From Stutzerimonas xanthomarina DSM 18231 (lineage in GTDB: Bacteria; Pseudomonadota; Gammaproteobacteria; Pseudomonadales; Pseudomonadaceae), in assembly GCF_900129835.1 (NCBI RefSeq), contig NZ_FQXA01000003.1:372001-436000 (forward strand): a stretch of DNA of 64,000 bases, read 5' to 3'. Below, in pieces: positions 52,223 through 63,684 of the stretch. Under the pieces are notes generated by a model. It had not been told where the DNA came from and searched no databases. It saw only the letters and a program-made list of their open reading frames with translations. The position numbers were made by a program, and so were the translations under genes. Position 1 is the stretch's first letter. Each line of letters opens with the position of its first letter.

Positions 52223-53575
52223 TTAAAGGCGGCCAAGGTCGTTGACCAACGCAAGCAGCATCACCCCAACAACCAGGCTGATACCGATCTGTACTCCCCA
52301 GCCCTGGACCCTGTCCGACAAGGGACGTCCACGGACCCACTCGACCAGATAGAAGAGCAGATGCCCTCCATCCAGGACGGGGATAGGCAATAGATTGAGT
52401 ACCCCAAGACTTATGCTCAGGTAGGCGAGGAAATTCAGAAAGTCGCCCACGCCGGACTGTGCAGAAGCGCCCGCCACTTTAGCAATGGTTATCGGACCGC
52501 TCAAGTTTTTTACCGAGAGCTCCCCGAAGAGCATTTTCTTAAGCGAATCCAGAGTCAGAACGCTCATTGTCCATGTGCGGCGAAGCCCTTCCCCGACCGC
52601 TTCGACAGGGCCGTGGCTGACCTGCCGCAACATTTCAGGCGGCCATTCCCCGCCCGCAACACCCGCACCGAGATAACCCCGACGCGTGTCCCCTTCGCCA
52701 CGCTCGGCCAGCGTCAGCGGCAGCTCAATCTGCTCGCCGTTACGCTCGACCTGCAGCAAAACAGCCTGCCCACCCAGCGGTTTGACGCGATCTATTACGT
52801 CTTGCCATTCGGTCAGCACCTCGCCATCAAGGCTGACCAGGCGATCCCCAATCTGTACACCGGCCGCGTGTGCGGGCCCTTCGGGATCCAGCTGAGCGAC
52901 CACTGGGGTGATTTCCGGACGCCAGGGACGAATGCCCAGTGAGCCGATCGGATCCGGGTCTTCGGCGCCTTTCAGCCAATCCTTCAGTTCCAGCTGCAGC
53001 TGCTGCGACTGATCGGCATCAACGTCGCGTACCACCATCGCTAGCGAGCCGCTTTCACCAAGCCGCCTGATCAGCTGCAGATTCACCTCTGCCCAACCAG
53101 CCGTTGGCTTGCCGTTGATCTCGATGATTTCCTGCCCAGCCATCAGCCCGGCTCGTTCAGCAAGGCTGCCAGCCTCCACAGCGCCAACCACCGGACGCAC
53201 CTGTTCGGTCCCCAGCATTGCCAGCGCCCAGAAGAACACCAGGGCAAGCAGGAAGTTCGCTAAAGGCCCAGCCGATACAATGGCGAAGCGCTGTTTAACA
53301 CTCTTGCGGTTGAAGGATTGCCCCAACAGAGCAGTCGGCACGTCCCCCTCGCGCTCGTCGAGCATCTTGACGTAGCCGCCGAGCGGAATAGCCGCGAGAA
53401 CGAACTCGGTACCCTGGCGGTCATGCCAACGCACCAGTGGCCGACCAAAGCCTACCGAGAAGCGCAGAACCTTGACGCCGCAACGACGAGCTACCCAGAA
53501 GTGGCCGAACTCGTGGAAGGTTACCAGTACACCCAGCGCCACGAGGGTGCCGATGATCATGTACAGCGCGCCCAT
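52223..53575 (-). CDS. rseP: Site-2 protease RseP (MucP)
   Basis: 450 residues. Zinc motif HEFGH near residue 21 in the first membrane helix, two PDZ domains (about 115-290), and the second motif PIPVLDGGHLLFYL near the C-terminus. It cuts the anti-sigma factor RseA/MucA within the membrane to release the envelope-stress sigma factor. Neighbouring bamA and skp are targets of the same response in relatives. Confidence 0.97.
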   Translation of the reverse strand: MGALYMIIGTLVALGVLVTFHEFGHFWVARRCGVKVLRFSVGFGRPLVRWHDRQGTEFVLAAIPLGGYVKMLDEREGDVPTALLGQSFNRKSVKQRFAIVSAGPLANFLLALVFFWALAMLGTEQVRPVVGAVEAGSLAERAGLMAGQEIIEINGKPTAGWAEVNLQLIRRLGESGSLAMVVRDVDADQSQQLQLELKDWLKGAEDPDPIGSLGIRPWRPEITPVVAQLDPEGPAHAAGVQIGDRLVSLDGEVLTEWQDVIDRVKPLGGQAVLLQVERNGEQIELPLTLAERGEGDTRRGYLGAGVAGGEWPPEMLRQVSHGPVEAVGEGLRRTWTMSVLTLDSLKKMLFGELSVKNLSGPITIAKVAGASAQSGVGDFLNFLAYLSISLGVLNLLPIPVLDGGHLLFYLVEWVRGRPLSDRVQGWGVQIGISLVVGVMLLALVNDLGRL

Positions 53576-53660
53576 ATTTCCTCTGCCTCGAAAGGTCTTT
53601 TAGAAGCCTGTCAATCCGGTCGATGCCGGAGCGCCACAGCCAAGTTGGGACTTTTGATCA

Positions 53661-54854
53661 CTATCGATCTCGCGTTTGCAACCAGCTCGAAGCAAGCCTG
53701 CGGGCCTGCGTATCGGCGGCAAGCACATCTGCAAGGCAACGAGCCGGAACCGAAGCTTCCTGATCGAGAACGTCCTCGATAATACTCGCGATTTCAGTGA
53801 AGCGAATGCGACCGTTAAGGAAAGCATCCACAGCCACCTCATTTGCGGCATTGAGCATCGCAGGCGCTGTTCCGCCGTCTTGGGCGGCCTGGCGAGCGAT
53901 CCGAAGACACGGAAATCTGTGCTGATCGGGAGCCTCGAAATCCAGACGGGCTACCTTCAGCAGATCGAGGGCCGATACACCGGAGTCGATTCGTTCCGGC
54001 CAGGCCAGTGCATGGGCAATCGGTGTGCGCATGTCGGGGTTACCCAGTTGCGCCAGGACCGAGCCGTCGACGTAGTCGACCATCGAGTGAATGACGCTTT
54101 GCGGGTGAATCACGACCTCGATCTGCTCCGGTCGTGCATCAAACAGCCAGCACGCTTCGATGAGTTCGAGCCCCTTGTTCATCATGCTCGCCGAATCGAC
54201 CGAAATCTTGCGGCCCATGGACCAGTTGGGATGAGCACAGGCCTGCTCTGCTGTCACGGCAGCGAGCCGATCGAGAGGTAGTTGGCGGAACGGCCCTCCA
54301 GACGCGGTAAGCAGAATCCGCCTTACGCCTACGCGGCGCAGACCCTCAGCATAATTGCCCGGTAGACATTGGAATATGGCGTTGTGCTCGCTATCGATGG
54401 GCAGCAGCACCGCCTCGCTGTCATGTAGCGCCTGCATGAACAGCGCGCCGGACATGACCAGAGCTTCCTTGTTCGCCAAAAGCACCCGCTTGCCGGCCTG
54501 GACCGCTGAGAGCGTCGGGCGCAAGCCGGCCGCTCCCACAATTGCCGCCATGACCACGTCGACCTCGGGATGCGCTGCAACTTCGCTGAGACCACCCTCA
54601 CCGATCAGCACGCGCGTCTTGACGCCGTCGCTGTCGAGTTGATCTTGCAGCACGCGAGCCCTAGCACTGTCGGCCACAACCGCATAGCGGGGCCGGTGCA
54701 GTCGGCACAGCTCGCGCAATTCGACAAGGCGGCTGAATGCAGTGAGCGCAAAGGCTTGGTAACGCTCGGGATGACGTGCGATGACATCCAGCGTGCTCAG
54801 ACCGATGGAGCCGGTGGCTCCGAGAATGGTTACCTGCAAGGGGCCGCTCACCAT
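53661..54854 (-). CDS. dxr: 1-deoxy-D-xylulose 5-phosphate reductoisomerase
   Basis: 397 residues from ATG 54854; the GTG one codon later (54851) overlaps the cdsA stop and may be the true start. NADPH-binding [14 protein letters not shown], metal site [11 protein letters not shown], and loop [19 protein letters not shown] are present. Second step and first committed step of the MEP pathway. Confidence 0.97.
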   Translation of the reverse strand: MVSGPLQVTILGATGSIGLSTLDVIARHPERYQAFALTAFSRLVELRELCRLHRPRYAVVADSARARVLQDQLDSDGVKTRVLIGEGGLSEVAAHPEVDVVMAAIVGAAGLRPTLSAVQAGKRVLLANKEALVMSGALFMQALHDSEAVLLPIDSEHNAIFQCLPGNYAEGLRRVGVRRILLTASGGPFRQLPLDRLAAVTAEQACAHPNWSMGRKISVDSASMMNKGLELIEACWLFDARPEQIEVVIHPQSVIHSMVDYVDGSVLAQLGNPDMRTPIAHALAWPERIDSGVSALDLLKVARLDFEAPDQHRFPCLRIARQAAQDGGTAPAMLNAANEVAVDAFLNGRIRFTEIASIIEDVLDQEASVPARCLADVLAADTQARRLASSWLQTRDR

Positions 54855-55663
54855 GCACCCCAACCGGCAAGCCACAACAGGACCGTGAACACGGGTACCG
54901 CAGCGGTCAAGCTGTCGATACGATCCATCACGCCACCGTGCCCAGGAAGCAACTGGCTGCTGTCCTTGATACCCGAGCTGCGCTTGAACATGCTTTCGGT
55001 CAGATCACCTACGACAGAAATGACCACCACCAGAGCTGCCCCCAACAGAGCGAGCACCAGCTCACGCGCAGACCATGACTGGTAAAGCCCAACAAACAAT
55101 GCGATTAGCAGGCTGGTAACCAAGCCGCCGATCATTCCCTCCCAGCTCTTGCCCGGACTGACTTGCGGAGCGAGCTTGCGACGACCAAAGGTCTTGCCGG
55201 CCGCATAAGCGCCGATATCAGCCCCCCAGACCAGGACCATCACCGCAACGATCAACCAATTACCCTGCGGCCACTGTTTGAGCAAAACTAGGCCCTGCCA
55301 AGCGGGCAATAGAATCAATAAACCAATAAGCAGACTGCCAATACGCCCCCGCCAATGTCGCTGACTGCGCGGATAACTCAGCACCAGAGCCGTCGCAGCC
55401 AACCACCAGACGACGCTGAGCGCAAGTAACCAGGGCGCCAGGGAGGGCGACATATAGAGCCCGGCAAGCAGCAGGCCAACAGCCATCGCGTAAAGCACCC
55501 GGACTGGTTGAGCCGCAAAGCCTGCCAGGCGCGCCCACTCCCAGCCACCAAGCACGACGACGACGCCTATGAATAAGGCGAAAGCGAGACCGTCGAGAAG
55601 AAAAAAGCCAATCAGTGCGATCGGAAGAAGAATGGCTGCCGTGATGATGCGAAGCTTCAGCAT
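54848..55663 (-). CDS. cdsA: Phosphatidate cytidylyltransferase
   Basis: 271 residues, about eight membrane helices. The CDS signature [20 protein letters not shown] and the C-terminal [20 protein letters not shown] are present. It makes CDP-diacylglycerol for phospholipids. Overlaps uppS by 7 bases and dxr at the other end. Confidence 0.96.
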   Translation of the reverse strand: MLKLRIITAAILLPIALIGFFLLDGLAFALFIGVVVVLGGWEWARLAGFAAQPVRVLYAMAVGLLLAGLYMSPSLAPWLLALSVVWWLAATALVLSYPRSQRHWRGRIGSLLIGLLILLPAWQGLVLLKQWPQGNWLIVAVMVLVWGADIGAYAAGKTFGRRKLAPQVSPGKSWEGMIGGLVTSLLIALFVGLYQSWSARELVLALLGAALVVVISVVGDLTESMFKRSSGIKDSSQLLPGHGGVMDRIDSLTAAVPVFTVLLWLAGWGAW

Positions 55664-56418
55664 TCAGCTCGAACCTCTATTGCCACTTGATCACCGGTCT
55701 TGCCGAAACGTCGTTGGCGTTTGGCGAAATCGGCCAACGCTGTACGCATTGCGTCATGTTTGAAATCGGGCCAGAACAGGTCGGAGAAATACAGCTCGGC
55801 ATAGGCCAACTGCCACAGCAGGAAATTGCTGATGCGTCGCTCGCCTCCGGTGCGGATACAGAGGTCCGGCAGAGGCATGTCGCCGGTTGCCAGATAGCGC
55901 TGAAAGAGCGCGGGAGTCACCTCGTCTGGATTGAGACGGCCCTGCTGCGCTTCGCGTGCCAACCGCTGCGCGGCCTGGACGATATCCCACTGACCACCAT
56001 AGTTGGCCGCGACCTGAAGAACGAAACGGCCGGACCCCGCAGTCATCTCCTCGGCGTCGAGCATCGCAGCCTGCAACTCCGGATGAAAGCGCGAACGATC
56101 ACCAATGATTCGCAAGCTGATGCCGTTTTCATTGAGCTTGCGCGCTTCTCGGCGCAGAGCAGTCAGGAAGAGCTCCATTAGAGCTCCGACCTCCTCGGCC
56201 GGCCGTTGCCAATTTTCACTGGAAAAGGCAAACAGCGTCAGCACCTCGACGCCCGCTTCGGCGCACACCTCAATAACAGCGCGCACCGCATCGACACCCG
56301 CCTTGTGTCCCGCCACGCCCGGCAGGAGACGCCGCTTTGCCCAGCGATTGTTACCATCCATGATGACTGCGACATGACGGGGTACATTCCGTCCGGCAAT
56401 CTGCCTGACCTTATCCAT
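55657..56418 (-). CDS. uppS: Undecaprenyl pyrophosphate synthase
   Basis: 253 residues. cis-Prenyltransferase motifs VAVIMDGNNRWAKRR, LTLFAFSSENWQRP and CIRTGGERRISNFLLWQ are present. It makes the C55 lipid carrier for peptidoglycan and O-antigen, the lipid recycled by PopT at 23108. First of uppS-cdsA-dxr-rseP; 158 bases separate it from frr. Confidence 0.97.
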   Translation of the reverse strand: MDKVRQIAGRNVPRHVAVIMDGNNRWAKRRLLPGVAGHKAGVDAVRAVIEVCAEAGVEVLTLFAFSSENWQRPAEEVGALMELFLTALRREARKLNENGISLRIIGDRSRFHPELQAAMLDAEEMTAGSGRFVLQVAANYGGQWDIVQAAQRLAREAQQGRLNPDEVTPALFQRYLATGDMPLPDLCIRTGGERRISNFLLWQLAYAELYFSDLFWPDFKHDAMRTALADFAKRQRRFGKTGDQVAIEVRAEC

Positions 56419-56576
56419 GAAACGACTCTACCTGCGCTCAATCACGCTGCGAACAATGGGAGAAACCGCCGACGGCAATTTCCGGGGATACGACTGGTTA
56501 GCCCCTCGCGCCACGAACCTCTCAGGCTCGACGCACTCCGACGTGTGCAGTACGGACGAAGTCCGGTACAGCGACA

Positions 56577-57134
56577 TCAAACCGCCATCAGGTCGTTTTC
56601 CTTACCTTCAAGCGCCTTGTCGATTTCCGCAACGTACTTGTCGGTCAGCTTTTGAACGTCGTCTTGACCGCGTCGTTCCTCGTCTTCGCTGATTTCCTTC
56701 TCTTTGACCAGATCCTTGAGTTGCGCAATCGCATCACGGCGAATGTTACGCACAGCAACCCGCGCGTTTTCAGCCTCGGCACGAGCCTGCTTGGTATACC
56801 CCTTGCGGGTTTCCTCGGTCAGCGCTGGCATCGGCACACGGATGGTGGTTCCCGCGGTGGCCGGGTTCAATCCCAGATCGGACGTCATGATGGCTTTTTC
56901 CACAGCCTGAATCATGCCTCTGTCGAACACCGTCAGGGCCAGGGTGCGCGAGTCCTCGGCGACCACGTTGGCAATCTGGCGCAGCGGAGTGTCGCTGCCG
57001 TAGTACGACACCATCACACTGTCGAGAATACTCGGATGAGCACGACCGGTACGAATTTTGGCGAACGCGTGCCCGAGGGAATCCAGGGTCTTCTTCATGC
57101 GCTCTTGAGCGTCTTGCTTGATCTCGTTGATCAT
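56577..57134 (-). CDS. frr: Ribosome recycling factor
   Basis: 185 residues; RRF helical bundle with the segment [17 protein letters not shown] and the C-terminal [19 protein letters not shown]. It splits post-termination ribosomes with EF-G. Its ATG overlaps the pyrH stop. Confidence 0.98.
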   Translation of the reverse strand: MINEIKQDAQERMKKTLDSLGHAFAKIRTGRAHPSILDSVMVSYYGSDTPLRQIANVVAEDSRTLALTVFDRGMIQAVEKAIMTSDLGLNPATAGTTIRVPMPALTEETRKGYTKQARAEAENARVAVRNIRRDAIAQLKDLVKEKEISEDEERRGQDDVQKLTDKYVAEIDKALEGKENDLMAV

Positions 57135-57874
57135 TGGTTCTGTTCCTCGATCAGAGTTCCTTCAGCGCCGCCAAGCACGATATTGAGCAGGGCACCGGGC
57201 TTGTTCATGTTGAACACCCGCAGCGGCATGTTGTGGTCGCGACACAGGCAGATAGCGGTCAAATCCATGACGCCCAGCTTGCGATCAAGCACATCGTCAT
57301 AAGTGAGCTGTTCGAACTTTTCGGCATTCGGGTCCTTGAACGGATCGGCCGTATAGACACCGTCAACCTTAGTGGCCTTGAGCACGACATCGGCGTGAAT
57401 CTCGATGGCGCGCAGGCAGGCAGCAGAGTCGGTGGTAAAGAACGGATTGCCAGTGCCGGCAGAAAAGATCACCACTTCGCCACTCTTCAGGTGACGCATC
57501 GCCTTGCGACGGTCGTAATGATCAGTGACCCCAACCATCGAAATCGCCGACATGACCAATGCTGGGATATTCGAGCGCTCCAAGGCGTCCCGCATGGCCA
57601 AGGAATTCATGACGGTAGCGAGCATACCCATATGGTCGCCCGTTACACGGTCCATGCCCGCGGCAGACAGAGCCGCACCACGGAAGAGATTGCCGCCGCC
57701 GATGACGAGACCAACCTCTACGCCTATGCCCACCAGCTGCCCAACTTCCAAGGCCATACGATCGAGCACCTTGGGATCGATGCCAAAGTCCTCCGAACCC
57801 ATCAGGGCTTCGCCGCTTAATTTGAGCAGAATGCGTTTATAGCGAGGATTGCGTGCACTCATCTGCTGAGCCAT
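57131..57874 (-). CDS. pyrH: UMP kinase
   Basis: 247 residues. Amino-acid-kinase fold with [11 protein letters not shown] and [13 protein letters not shown]. It phosphorylates UMP to UDP and is essential. It follows tsf after a 196-base gap with a terminator, so transcription may restart here. Confidence 0.98.
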   Translation of the reverse strand: MAQQMSARNPRYKRILLKLSGEALMGSEDFGIDPKVLDRMALEVGQLVGIGVEVGLVIGGGNLFRGAALSAAGMDRVTGDHMGMLATVMNSLAMRDALERSNIPALVMSAISMVGVTDHYDRRKAMRHLKSGEVVIFSAGTGNPFFTTDSAACLRAIEIHADVVLKATKVDGVYTADPFKDPNAEKFEQLTYDDVLDRKLGVMDLTAICLCRDHNMPLRVFNMNKPGALLNIVLGGAEGTLIEEQNQ

Positions 57875-58017
57875 TGGCGTTGTCTCTCCTGCGGCATTGT
57901 ATGACTAGGCTGGCCTGCAGCCGAAAAAAATGTCTGCGCTATGACAGCGCAGTATCACATTGGTGCCAAGCGATGACCGTCGCATCGGCGAAAAACATTC
58001 CGACCCTCCAATCCGAC

Positions 58018-58050
58018 AAAGAGGCCGCGCGCGTGAGCGGGCAGCCTCTT
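58018..58050 (-). terminator. Terminator after tsf
   Basis: AAGAGGC and GCCTCTT pair over an 18-base GC-rich inner segment that can pair further. TTTGTC follows on the minus strand, 21 bases past the tsf stop. Confidence 0.7.
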
Positions 58051-58070
58051 CGAGGGACGGCAGAAGCGTC

Positions 58071-58940
58071 TTATTGCTTGGTAGCAGCTACCTGAGCGGC
58101 AACTTCAGCTGCAAAGTCGACCTCGGCGCGCTCGATACCTTCACCTACTTCGTAACGAACGAAGGAAACGATTTCGGCACCAGCCTTCTTCGCCAGCTCA
58201 CCAACCTTGACGTCAGGATCTTTGACGAAGGCCTGCTCAACCAGGCTGGCTTCAGCAAGAAACTTGCTGATACGGCCTGCAACCATCTTTTCGACGATTT
58301 CGGCCGGCTTGCCTTTAATCTTTTCTTCGTTCAACGCCAGGAAGATTTCCTTTTCCTTCGCAACAGCTTCCTCGGAAACCTGCGATGGATCCAGGAACTG
58401 AGGGTTGCTAGCGGCGACGTGCATGGCGATTTCCTTCGCCAGCTCAACGCTACCACCCTTCAGTGCAACCAGGACACCGATCCGGTGACCATGCAGATAG
58501 GAACCGACCAGATCAGCTTCGACAGTGGTCAGACGGCGGATGTTGACGTTCTCACCACACTTGGCAACCAGCGCTTCACGATTGGATTCCTGAGCGGCGA
58601 TCAGCGGGGCGGCATCGGTCATCTTCTCGGCGAAGGCCTTCTCGACGCTGCTATTGACGAAATTCTTGAAGTCGTCCTGCAGGGCCAGGAAGTCGGTCTG
58701 CGAGTTGACTTCGATAATCACGGCACGCTTGTTGTCATCGGCGACCTTGACCGCAATAGCACCTTCAGCAGCAATGTTGCCTGCTTTCTTGGCTGCCTTG
58801 ATGGCACCCGCAGCACGCATATCATCAATGGCTTTCTCGATGTCGCCACCAGCAGCGGTGAGCGCCTTTTTGCAATCCATCATGCCTTGGCCAGTGCGCT
58901 CGCGCAGTTCTTTGACCAGGGCTGCAGTGATCTCTGCCAT
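58071..58940 (-). CDS. tsf: Elongation factor Ts
   Basis: 289 residues. UBA-like N-terminus with LRERTGQGMMDCKKAL and the core segment NSQTDFLALQDDFKNFV. It is the nucleotide exchange factor for EF-Tu. It follows rpsB after a gap containing a hairpin. Confidence 0.98.
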   Translation of the reverse strand: MAEITAALVKELRERTGQGMMDCKKALTAAGGDIEKAIDDMRAAGAIKAAKKAGNIAAEGAIAVKVADDNKRAVIIEVNSQTDFLALQDDFKNFVNSSVEKAFAEKMTDAAPLIAAQESNREALVAKCGENVNIRRLTTVEADLVGSYLHGHRIGVLVALKGGSVELAKEIAMHVAASNPQFLDPSQVSEEAVAKEKEIFLALNEEKIKGKPAEIVEKMVAGRISKFLAEASLVEQAFVKDPDVKVGELAKKAGAEIVSFVRYEVGEGIERAEVDFAAEVAAQVAATKQ

Positions 58941-59007
58941 GTTCGCAAATCCTCTCGATTCGATTGTCGATCATGCCCTCAACTCGGGCGATCAATTCGG
59001 AATTGGC

Positions 59008-59030
59008 AAAAAGGGGGCATAGCCCCCTTT
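59008..59030 (-). terminator. Intercistronic terminator/attenuator between rpsB and tsf
   Basis: AAAGGGGGC and GCCCCCTTT form 9-bp arms around a 3-base loop, with five T on the minus strand. Partial termination here would lower tsf relative to rpsB. Confidence 0.85.
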
Positions 59031-59065
59031 CTGTTCAACGGGTATCAGCTAGGCGACAGTCGCGC

Positions 59066-59806
59066 TCAGCCTTGAGCTGCCTCAGGGGCGGCTTCTTCGA
59101 CGAACTCATCAGCACCACCGGCGCCATTCTGGCGACCGCGCAGTACAGCATCCGCCATGGAACCCAGGTAGAGTTGCACGGCACGGATGGCGTCATCGTT
59201 ACCAGGGATAATGTAGTCGACGCCTTCCGGGCTGCTGTTGGTATCAACGATGCCGATAACCGGGATACCCAGCTTGTTGGCTTCGGAGATAGCAATGCGC
59301 TCGTGGTCGACATCAACAACGAACATGGCGTCCGGCAGACCGCCCATCTCCTTGATACCGCCCAAGCTACGATCCAGCTTTTCCAGATCACGGGTGCGCA
59401 TCAGCGCTTCTTTCTTGGTCAGCTTCTCGAAGGTACCGTCCTGAGCCTGGGTTTCCAGCTCACGCAGACGCTTGATCGAAGCACGAATGGTCTTGTAGTT
59501 GGTCAGCATGCCGCCCAACCAGCGATGATCGACGTACGGCGAGCCACAACGAGCAGCCTCTTCGCGAACGATCTTGCCAGCAGAACGCTTGGTGCCAACG
59601 AACAGAATCTTGTTTTTGCCTGCAGCCAACTTCTCAACAAAACGCAGCGCGTCGTTGAACATCGGCAGGGTTTTCTCAAGGTTGATGATATGAATCTTGT
59701 TACGCGCGCCAAAGATGTACTTATTCATCTTCGGGTTCCAATAACGGGTCTGGTGGCCGAAGTGCACACCGGCCTTCAGCATATCGCGCATAGTGACTTG
59801 AGACAT
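59066..59806 (-). CDS. rpsB: 30S ribosomal protein S2
   Basis: 246 residues. S2 motifs [20 protein letters not shown] and [19 protein letters not shown]. It joins the 30S subunit late and is needed for S1 binding. First gene of rpsB-tsf, preceded by a long leader. Confidence 0.98.
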   Translation of the reverse strand: MSQVTMRDMLKAGVHFGHQTRYWNPKMNKYIFGARNKIHIINLEKTLPMFNDALRFVEKLAAGKNKILFVGTKRSAGKIVREEAARCGSPYVDHRWLGGMLTNYKTIRASIKRLRELETQAQDGTFEKLTKKEALMRTRDLEKLDRSLGGIKEMGGLPDAMFVVDVDHERIAISEANKLGIPVIGIVDTNSSPEGVDYIIPGNDDAIRAVQLYLGSMADAVLRGRQNGAGGADEFVEEAAPEAAQG

Positions 59807-59941
59807 GAGAGTTCCTCAGATAAGTCGGGTTAGGCCTCCACGCGTCCCGATATCCAACTCTTGCGAGCACCCAGGATACCGTGTCGACACGTGTGTGGGG
59901 TCAGGCTCGGCAGGTAGTCCCGCGGAGCGGCGCGTTTTATA
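59807..59941 (-). promoter_or_regulatory. rpsB promoter and long structured leader
   Basis: On the minus strand a TATAAA -10 (59941-59936) is followed by a GC-rich discriminator, typical of stringently controlled promoters, and a leader of about 120 bases before the rpsB ATG. The leader includes TGCTCGCAAGAGTTGGATAT and GGGACGCGTGGAGGCCTAAC, which recall the conserved gammaproteobacterial rpsB leader through which S2 represses its own translation. Autoregulation here is inferred. Confidence 0.65.
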
Positions 59942-60086
59942 GCACACGCACGCATCAGAGGCTAGCGCGGAGCTGATATTGATTGTGGTACCGGCAGTTA
60001 CCACTGCCTGACCTGGACGCCAGGGCCGTCTGCAGGCCGAGCCCTCTTTGGTTTATCATTTGCGTTTTATACCTATATTGCCTGCG

Positions 60087-60104
60087 CCTCTTGGCGCCAA
60101 GAGG
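60087..60104. promoter_or_regulatory. Perfect palindrome covering the map ribosome binding site
   Basis: CCTCTTGGCGCCAAGAGG is symmetric over all 18 bases and ends 5 bases before the map ATG. Its right half contains the Shine-Dalgarno AAGAGG. As RNA it could fold back (with strain at the tip) and hide the site, or it could be a DNA operator. The gap 59942-60086 between rpsB and map otherwise shows only an AT-rich promoter-like stretch near 60046-60080. Confidence 0.6.
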
Positions 60105-60109
60105 ATTGC

Positions 60110-60892
60110 ATGACTGTTTCCATCAAGACGCCTGAAGACATCGAAAAAATGCGCATTGCTGGCCGCCTCGCTGCTGAAGTGCTCGAAATGATCGCTGAGC
60201 ACATCAAGCCGGGCGTCACTACCGAAGAACTGGACCGCATCTGCCACGAACACATCGTCAATGTGCAACAGGCCATACCCGCCCCCCTCAACTACAAGGG
60301 CTTCCCAAAATCGATTTGCACATCGATCAATCACGTCGTCTGCCATGGCATCCCCAACGACAAACCCCTCAAAGACGGCGACATCCTCAATATCGACATC
60401 ACCGTAATCAAGGATGGCTACCACGGCGATACCAGCCGTATGTTTACCGTCGGCAAAGCACCAGAGTGGGCCGAGCGGCTCTGCAAGGTGACTCAAGAAT
60501 GCCTTTATAAAGGTATCGAGGTGGTCCGCCCGGGAGCGCGCCTCGGCGACATTGGGGAAGTAATTCAGAAGCATGCCGAGAAGAACGGCTTCTCCGTCGT
60601 CCGCGAGTATTGCGGGCATGGCATCGGCAAGGTTTTCCACGAGGAGCCCCAAGTGCTGCACTACGGCCGAGCCGGGACCGGACTGGAGCTAAAGGAAGGC
60701 ATGACCTTCACCATTGAGCCCATGATCAACCAGGGCCGGTCGGAAACCCGCCTGCTTGGTGACGGCTGGACGGCGATCACCAAGGACCGCAAGCTTTCTG
60801 CCCAGTGGGAACACACCCTAGTGGTCACTGCAGATGGCTACGAAATCTTTACCCTGCGCAGCGATGACACGATAGCCCGAACATCGCCCTGA
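60110..60892 (+). CDS. map: Methionine aminopeptidase type I
   Basis: 260 residues. Metal ligands are seen in [20 protein letters not shown] (two Asp), [13 protein letters not shown] (His) and [11 protein letters not shown] (Glu). It removes N-terminal Met from new proteins. Divergent from rpsB and 31 bases before glnD, so likely co-transcribed with it. Confidence 0.98.
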   Translation: MTVSIKTPEDIEKMRIAGRLAAEVLEMIAEHIKPGVTTEELDRICHEHIVNVQQAIPAPLNYKGFPKSICTSINHVVCHGIPNDKPLKDGDILNIDITVIKDGYHGDTSRMFTVGKAPEWAERLCKVTQECLYKGIEVVRPGARLGDIGEVIQKHAEKNGFSVVREYCGHGIGKVFHEEPQVLHYGRAGTGLELKEGMTFTIEPMINQGRSETRLLGDGWTAITKDRKLSAQWEHTLVVTADGYEIFTLRSDDTIARTSP

Positions 60893-60923
60893 TTTTCTTG
60901 ACGTTCTGATGGAGGGCGACGGT

Positions 60924-63626
60924 ATGCCTCAGGTTGATTCCGAATTGTTCGACCGCAGCCAGTTCCAGGCCGAGCTGGCACTCAAGGCCAGCCCCATCGC
61001 CGCCTTCAAGAAAGTCATTCGCAAGGCACGGGAGGTGCTCGATGCACGCTTCCTCGCCGGCCAGGATATCCGTAGCCTGATCGAAGGCCGCGCCTGGTTC
61101 GTTGATCAGATCCTGCGCGCCGCCTGGGCCCGCTTCGACTGGGACAACGAGGCAGCGATTGCGCTAGTCGCCGTGGGCGGCTATGGCCGCGGCGAACTGC
61201 ACCCCTATTCCGACATCGACCTGCTAATCCTGCTCGATAACAACGATCAAGAAATATTCCGCGACGCCATCGAGCGATTCCTGACGCTGCTGTGGGACAT
61301 CGGGCTCGAAGTTGGCCAGAGCGTGCGCTCGGTGCAGGAGTGCGCAGAAGAGGCACGTGCGGACCTGACCGTGATTACCAACCTCATGGAAAGCCGCACG
61401 ATCGCCGGTCCCGAACGCCTGCGTCAGAACATGCTGAAGGTCACCAGCTCCTCGGAAATGTGGCCGAGCAAGGAGTTCTTTCTCGCCAAGCGTAACGAGC
61501 AGGCCGCGCGCCATTCCAAATACAACAACACCGAGTACAACCTGGAGCCAAACGTTAAAGGCTCGCCTGGCGGGCTGCGTGACATACAGACCATCCTGTG
61601 GATAGCGCGGCGCCAGTTCGGCAGTCTGAATCTGAGCGCTATCCTCGATCAGGGATTCCTGACCGAAGGCGAATACTCACTGCTGGTGGCCGGGCAAGAG
61701 TTTATTTGGCGTGTCCGTTACGGACTGCACATGCTCGCCGGGCGCGCGGAGGATCGCCTGCTGTTCGATCACCAGCGCAGTCTCGCCGCCCTCCTCGGCT
61801 ATAAAGACAGCGACGCCAAGCTGGCGATCGAGCGCTTCATGCAGAAGTACTACCGCGTCGTGATGAGCATTTCAGAGCTAAGCGATCTGGTCGGACAGCA
61901 CTTTGCCGAGGTTATCCTCTGGGAAGGCGACAGCGGGGATGCGGTGCCGCTCAACAGCCGTTTTCTGGTGCGCGACGGCTATCTGGAAGTGGCCGATGAT
62001 TCGGTGTTCAAGCGCAGGCCCTTCGCGATACTCGAAATCTTCGTACTGCTGGCACAACACCCCGACATCCAGGGTGTACGAGCGGAGACCATTCGCCTGC
62101 TCAGGGACCACCGGCATCTGATCGACGACGAGTTCCGCAGCGACATCCGCAACACCAGCCTGTTCATCGAATTGTTCAAGTGCAAGGAGGGCATCCACCG
62201 CAACCTGCGGCGCATGAATCGTTACGGCATTCTTGGGCGGTATTTGCCCGAGTTCGGCCATATCGTCGGACAGATGCAGCATGACCTCTTTCATATCTAC
62301 ACGGTCGACGCCCATACGCTCAATGTCATCAAGTATCTGCGCAAACTGAGCAAACCTGGCGTTGCGGAGAAATATCCTCTGGCCAGCAAACTGGTGGAAC
62401 AGCTCCCCAAGCCGGAGCTGATCTACATCGCAGGGCTCTACCACGATATTGCCAAGGGTCGCGGCGGCGATCATTCGGAGCTTGGCGCGGTGGATGCGCA
62501 GGCCTTCTGCGCCCGCCACAAGCTACCCGCGTGGGATACCCGACTGGTGGTCTGGCTGGTGGAGAATCATCTGGTGATGTCCACTACCGCGCAGCGCAAA
62601 GACCTGTCCGACCCGCAGGTGATCAACGACTTCGCCCATTTGGTCGGTGACGAAACGCATCTCGATTATCTCTATGTGCTAACAGTGGCGGATATCAACG
62701 CCACCAACCCGACCCTCTGGAATTCCTGGCGGGCCAGCCTGCTGCGTCAGTTGCACACCGAAACCACACGAGCACTCAAACGTGGCTTGGAAAACCCGCT
62801 AGGACGCGAAGAGCAGATTCGTCAGACCCAGCGCGCCGCGCTCGACAATCTGGTGCGCAACGGCACCGATCCGGACGACGCTGAGCAGCTATGGTCGCAG
62901 CTCGGTGATGACTACTTCATGCGCCACAGTTCGGCCGATGTGGCCTGGCACACCGAAGCCATCATCGAGCACCCGAGCGACGGCGGCCCGCTGGTCCTGA
63001 TCAAGGAAACCACCCAACGCGACTTTGAAGGTGGCACTCAGATTTTCATCTACGCGCCGGATCAGCACGACTTCTTCGCCGTGACTGTGGCAGCCATGGA
63101 CCAGCTAAACCTGAACATTCACGACGCCCGTATCATTACGTCGAGCAGTCAGTTCACCCTGGACACTTACATCGTGCTGGATGCCGATGGCACCCCCATC
63201 GGCAACGATCCCGAGCGTACAGAAGAAATCCGCCAGGGCCTAATCGATGCACTGCGCAACCCGGACGACTACCTGACGATCATTCAGAAACGTGTACCCC
63301 GGCAGCTCAAGCACTTTGCGTTTCCGCCTCAGGTGACCATTCACAACGACATGCAGCGCCCGCAGACGATCATCGAAGTCGTCGCCCCCGACCGTCCCGG
63401 ACTACTGGCGCGCATCGGCCAGCTATTCCTGGATTTCGATCTGTCAGTGCAAAACGCCAAGATCGCCACGCTCGGTGAGCGCGTCGAAGACGTATTCTTC
63501 GTCACCAACGCCGACAACCAGCCATTGTCCGATCCGCAGCTGTGCATGCGGCTGCAGCAGGCGATGATCAAGCAGCTGACTCAGGACAACGAGCACCAGC
63601 CCTCCCCTAGTAGCGTCATCATCTGA
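60924..63626 (+). CDS. glnD: Bifunctional uridylyltransferase/uridylyl-removing enzyme GlnD
   Basis: 900 residues from ATG 60924, with GGAGGG 7 bases upstream; ATG 60909 is in frame but poorly placed. The nucleotidyltransferase motif [19 protein letters not shown] (about 90-110), an HD domain ([16 protein letters not shown] near 510) and two C-terminal ACT domains are present. It modifies PII proteins in response to glutamine and so controls nitrogen metabolism. Confidence 0.98.
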   Translation: MPQVDSELFDRSQFQAELALKASPIAAFKKVIRKAREVLDARFLAGQDIRSLIEGRAWFVDQILRAAWARFDWDNEAAIALVAVGGYGRGELHPYSDIDLLILLDNNDQEIFRDAIERFLTLLWDIGLEVGQSVRSVQECAEEARADLTVITNLMESRTIAGPERLRQNMLKVTSSSEMWPSKEFFLAKRNEQAARHSKYNNTEYNLEPNVKGSPGGLRDIQTILWIARRQFGSLNLSAILDQGFLTEGEYSLLVAGQEFIWRVRYGLHMLAGRAEDRLLFDHQRSLAALLGYKDSDAKLAIERFMQKYYRVVMSISELSDLVGQHFAEVILWEGDSGDAVPLNSRFLVRDGYLEVADDSVFKRRPFAILEIFVLLAQHPDIQGVRAETIRLLRDHRHLIDDEFRSDIRNTSLFIELFKCKEGIHRNLRRMNRYGILGRYLPEFGHIVGQMQHDLFHIYTVDAHTLNVIKYLRKLSKPGVAEKYPLASKLVEQLPKPELIYIAGLYHDIAKGRGGDHSELGAVDAQAFCARHKLPAWDTRLVVWLVENHLVMSTTAQRKDLSDPQVINDFAHLVGDETHLDYLYVLTVADINATNPTLWNSWRASLLRQLHTETTRALKRGLENPLGREEQIRQTQRAALDNLVRNGTDPDDAEQLWSQLGDDYFMRHSSADVAWHTEAIIEHPSDGGPLVLIKETTQRDFEGGTQIFIYAPDQHDFFAVTVAAMDQLNLNIHDARIITSSSQFTLDTYIVLDADGTPIGNDPERTEEIRQGLIDALRNPDDYLTIIQKRVPRQLKHFAFPPQVTIHNDMQRPQTIIEVVAPDRPGLLARIGQLFLDFDLSVQNAKIATLGERVEDVFFVTNADNQPLSDPQLCMRLQQAMIKQLTQDNEHQPSPSSVII

Positions 63627-63684
63627 ACGGCAACTGCATGGTCGCTTCGACACGAGGCGGCAACAAACGCCGCCCAGGTCCGCT

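Noticed and set aside
56550-56569. Hairpin after frr as a terminator
   Set aside because: GTACGGAC/GTCCGGTAC pair with a bulge, but there is no T run, and the downstream genes follow on the same strand.
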